From Acanthochromis polyacanthus (taxonomy: Eukaryota; Chordata; Actinopteri; Pomacentridae): a stretch of DNA of 64,000 bases. The stretch covers positions 6,720,064 through 6,784,063 of the forward strand of contig NC_067115.1 of assembly GCF_021347895.1 (NCBI RefSeq), read 5' to 3'. This document shows, piece by piece, positions 61,579-64,000 of this stretch (position 1 is its first letter; each line of letters opens with the position of its first letter). Below the pieces are notes generated by a model. The model did no database searches and had not been told where the DNA came from. It saw only the letters and a list, made by a program, of their open reading frames with translations. The translations under genes were made by a program, and so were the position numbers.

Positions 61579-61909
61579 GGTAGCGTCTACAGATACGGAC
61601 CCGTACCCGTAGCCTGTGGCCTACGGATACGGCACTTTCCATTTGCCAGACAGATACGGACCTGTACGCGAGTCTCGCGAGTCAAGAAGCTGCTAACCAC
61701 TGCAAACTGTTGAAAGGTAAGCAAAGGTTAAGGTTAGGGTTAGTGTTAGGGTCAGGTTTAGGGTTCGTACCTGCAATACCGATGCTACGGGTCCGTACCT
61801 CCAGCCTCTACCGGGAGTCACGTGACCAGATCTCGCGTATCTGATTCGCAAATGGAAAGTGCCGTAGGCCACAGGCTACGGGTACGGGTCCGTACCTCTA
61901 GCAACTACC
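61579..61909. mobile_element. 331-bp MITE with 9-bp target duplication and long inverted repeats
   Basis: Begins GGTAGCGTCTAC and ends GCAACTACC, flanked by a perfect 9-bp duplication TTCCTTGTA (61570-61578 and 61910-61918). Terminal inverted repeats span 61579-61646 and 61848-61909. They match closely except for the first 15 bases and a six-base GATACG insertion in the left one, and weaker pairing extends inwards. The core has GC-rich CG-containing sequence plus telomere-like repeats. No open frame of note. A 9-bp duplication with long inverted repeats and GG ends would fit a Mutator-like (MULE) MITE; that assignment is inference. It lies inside family Y copy 2 and is therefore younger than it. 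Confidence 0.85.
61725..61765 (+). repeat. Telomere-like TTAGGG repeat tract inside the MITE
   Basis: GGTTAAGGTTAGGGTTAG, TGTTAGGGTCAGG and TTTAGGGTTC: about six imperfect TTAGGG units in the centre of the 331-bp element. It is bounded on both sides by the element's own sequence, so it travelled with it rather than marking a chromosome fusion. Confidence 0.8.
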
Positions 61910-62150
61910 TTCCTTGTAAGTCCACAGCGGTGGATTTGCGGTAGGATTGCAATCATGTGGATGTCAGCAGGCAGTCATAGTTACGGCTGTCTCGCAATGA
62001 TGGAGAAATCTTTAACAAATCCGTGGATCCAGACTGAACACTGCATCATTGCCAAAATGTAATCAGTTGGTCCTTATGTCATTTCTGACCAAATTCGTTC
62101 GTCCATTTTTGAGTAATGTTGTGTACAGACAGATTAACAGAAGAAGAAAC

Positions 62151-64000
62151 GTATGCAGATCCAACAGTAAAGCATTTGAATATTTATAGTGCAAAAGATT
62201 AAGCTCTGCTCATGTATAATGAGAAAGGCATGTGTAAAACAGGCTCCGGATTGGCATGTCTAATGTAAAATGCCTTTTTTTAAAAATGTTTTTTGTTAGG
62301 TTGCATGTAAAATCTCAATGTACTTGATACAATCCAAAATGAATTGTAGATACTTGCAGTCTGAAAGAGCACTAGTTTTACAACAGTGTTTTGAAGATTT
62401 TTAATAGATTAATGTTATATTTACAAAGTTTCTAATAAAACCAAGCTAATCATGACTTTTTGTTTTTAAACTTCTGATCCTAATTATCAATTTTTTTAAG
62501 CATCATTCAACTTCTTTGTTTTAGCACGAGCATATTCTTCAGTCAACATTTATTTAGCCAAATACAAATTATGTGAAATTAGGGCTAGATTTTTTTTCAT
62601 ATAAATACTCAGATTTTGCAGTCCACTTAGGTGCCCAAGCTTCCAAAATTTTGCAAAGAATAGTGATAAAACGGTGTAAACATTTTTAAAAAGTGGCAGT
62701 TTTTACTCTTATTTAGCCCAGTTACATATATATAATTATAATTATATATAAAAACATAAAAAGACGAAAAAGATAAGGCTAGAAACTGTATTATAGTTAT
62801 GGAAAATTGCTGTATTTTTACAAAATTATTATTTTGCAGTTGTTTTTTTTCCTTAGCTATTACAATTTTTTCCGATTTCTTTGCAAAGTACAAAACACAG
62901 CACTAAAAGAGTATGTGCTGAAAAGAAATGTAAAAGAGTGCAATGTTTATGGTGCAAAAGGTCAACATGTGCAAAAAGTATAAGTAGAACAGTGCAGATA
63001 AGAATTTAGATAAGAATGCATGTGAATATTGGATGGTGCAAAAGGTCAAAGTAAAAATAGTCAAACATCTTTTCCCGCAGCACTGACAGCACCTGCTGGC
63101 TCTAAATAATCAAATGAATTCAACTTTTGATGATTTTTGTCATCATAACTGTGTCCTATATTTCTGAGTCTACTCATGGTTGTTCTGTTTCTATAGAGGT
63201 GCAGGATTGTATCGCAGTAAAAATTATGAGCCCACAGTGGGGAAAAATGTGAACAAAGTGGTTTAAAGACCCAAACTTTTTTTGCTGTCTGCAACTCGGC
63301 AGAGTCTCTGATTCCCGTCATACAAATTAAATAGACAGTATGACATTTAAGTCAGTGCCATGCCTTCGCCTTTGACTTTGCTCTCCTGAGTCTCTCATGC
63401 TGTCTTATCTCAGAGACTGTGAGCGTCTTCGTAGCATCTATCCGTCACTTCTACCGAGACACTGGAGTGGCAAAATAGCTGCAATCTGGCCCAGTGAGGA
63501 GGAGATGTTCCTTTGTGGCAAATTACAGGACCTCATGCTGCCTCATTGAGCTCTCTGGGCTTTTAGACGCATCCTACTGAGCTTTTCACAATCTGTGGTC
63601 CGGTCACAGCGAACCGAGTCAAACCAGAGGATGATGTTCATATTCTCTGCAGCTCCGATAAGAAGTTTGTTAACTTTCTGAACCCTTTGTCTCATTTCTG
63701 TATGTCTTGGCGGTAAAACAAGTAGAGATCAGAAACCTGCTTTGCCTTTTCATTTCTTTAGGCATCTTTCCATATTTATAGAATATGAGCCACAATTTTT
63801 TTTTTTTGAAGGCAGTTTCTCTGCAGCGTATGAAAAATGTACAAGCTCCAGCTGTGTACTACGGCTGGTTGTTGTGTCAAACGTGGAGTTGCCCACAGTC
63901 CTATCAGCGCTCTCATTGGAGCCACTGACAGCTTCCAACAAACTGCTGCCTCCATCCACTTCAGGGTATTTAAGATAAGGCCCGAGTGGAGATGGAAGCA
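62151..64000. other. Non-coding DNA with repeat remnants
   Basis: No gene recognised. GTGCAAAAGGTCAA occurs twice (about 62952 and 63037) in a short degenerate repeat. A GAGCCCACAGTGGGGAAAAA block at about 63230 matches blocks near 24654 and 26342. A short AT dinucleotide-rich stretch lies at about 62727-62750 and a T run at 63798-63808. Confidence 0.45.

Larger units (their letters stand above)
61264..62150 (+). repeat. Family Y dispersed repeat, copy 2, interrupted by a MITE
   Basis: Same ordered blocks as 28888-29490: CAAGAAAAGCACCC, TTTATTAGTTATTGATGATC AG, AATGTGGCCAC, TAGATGTACCCACA, GATACCGAATCCCGTGACC, CAGCGGTGGATTTGCGG and TTTTTGAGTAATG. It is split by a 331-bp inverted-repeat element plus a duplicated 9-bp target. 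The copy at 28.9 kb shows the uninterrupted arrangement. Confidence 0.7.

Noticed and set aside
61725..61765. True telomere or chromosome-fusion remnant
   Set aside because: The TTAGGG-like units are imperfect, only about 40 bp long, and enclosed by the inverted repeats of a small mobile element.
61570..61918. Assigning the 331-bp MITE to hAT with an 8-bp duplication
   Set aside because: The duplication extends to nine bases, and only then are the element ends symmetrical (GGTAG/CTACC).

Overview
The window looks like nuclear DNA from a teleost fish, probably a spiny-rayed (percomorph) species. Non-coding DNA is AT-rich, there is no operon-like gene packing, and I recognise several repeat families common in fish genomes: a Tc1-like DNA transposon, TTAA-flanked and 8-bp-TSD MITE-like elements, the (CAATT)n-TTTATTTATATAGCG repeat, and a repeat carrying CTTTATTCATCCCCTTGGGG. 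I find no intact host protein-coding gene and no credible tRNA, rRNA or CRISPR array. It is best read as an intergenic desert or a very large intron. The species and repeat names rest on memory. The repeat relationships rest on comparing segments inside this window.

Layout. 1-2.37 kb: non-coding. 2.37-6.21 kb: two full-length, same-orientation Tc1-like elements of 1633 bp each. They are identical as far as I can read, each flanked by its own TA, and both carry the same frameshifted transposase. 7.25-8.09 kb: candidate TTAA-flanked MITE. 12.17-13.19 kb: a TTAA-flanked element with piggyBac-like CCC/GGG ends ('family X'). A second copy lies on the minus strand at about 21.0-22.35 kb with another MITE inside it. 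A third copy, broken by an insertion, lies at about 60.43-61.15 kb. 23.5-24.6, 25.7-26.5 and 28.7-29.5 kb: degenerate dispersed repeats, partly tandem. 29.5-30.2 kb: repeat-free DNA with a GC-rich open frame on the minus strand. 32.0-32.5 kb: a three-unit 160-bp tandem interrupted by 21 C. 35.0-37.25 kb: a heavily diverged 39-bp minisatellite with a higher-order period near 870 bp. 40.1-40.4 kb: a well-preserved fish interspersed repeat. 40.4-51 kb: mostly plain non-coding DNA with a few decayed repeats. 51.2-59.7 kb: repeats again, including four copies of one family and an 8-bp-TSD MITE at 56.2-56.7 kb. 60.4-62.15 kb: nested repeats, including a 331-bp inverted-repeat MITE with a perfect 9-bp target duplication and a telomere-like core.

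The only protein information is transposase, and both copies are broken. No genes here act together. The biology is a layered transposon record: old MITEs and decayed repeats, younger elements inserted into them, and a very recent pair of Tc1 insertions. The strongest leads are the twin Tc1 insertions with a shared defect, the 9-bp-TSD MITE with telomere-like interior, and the higher-order minisatellite. I see no evidence for a new enzymatic or defence system.
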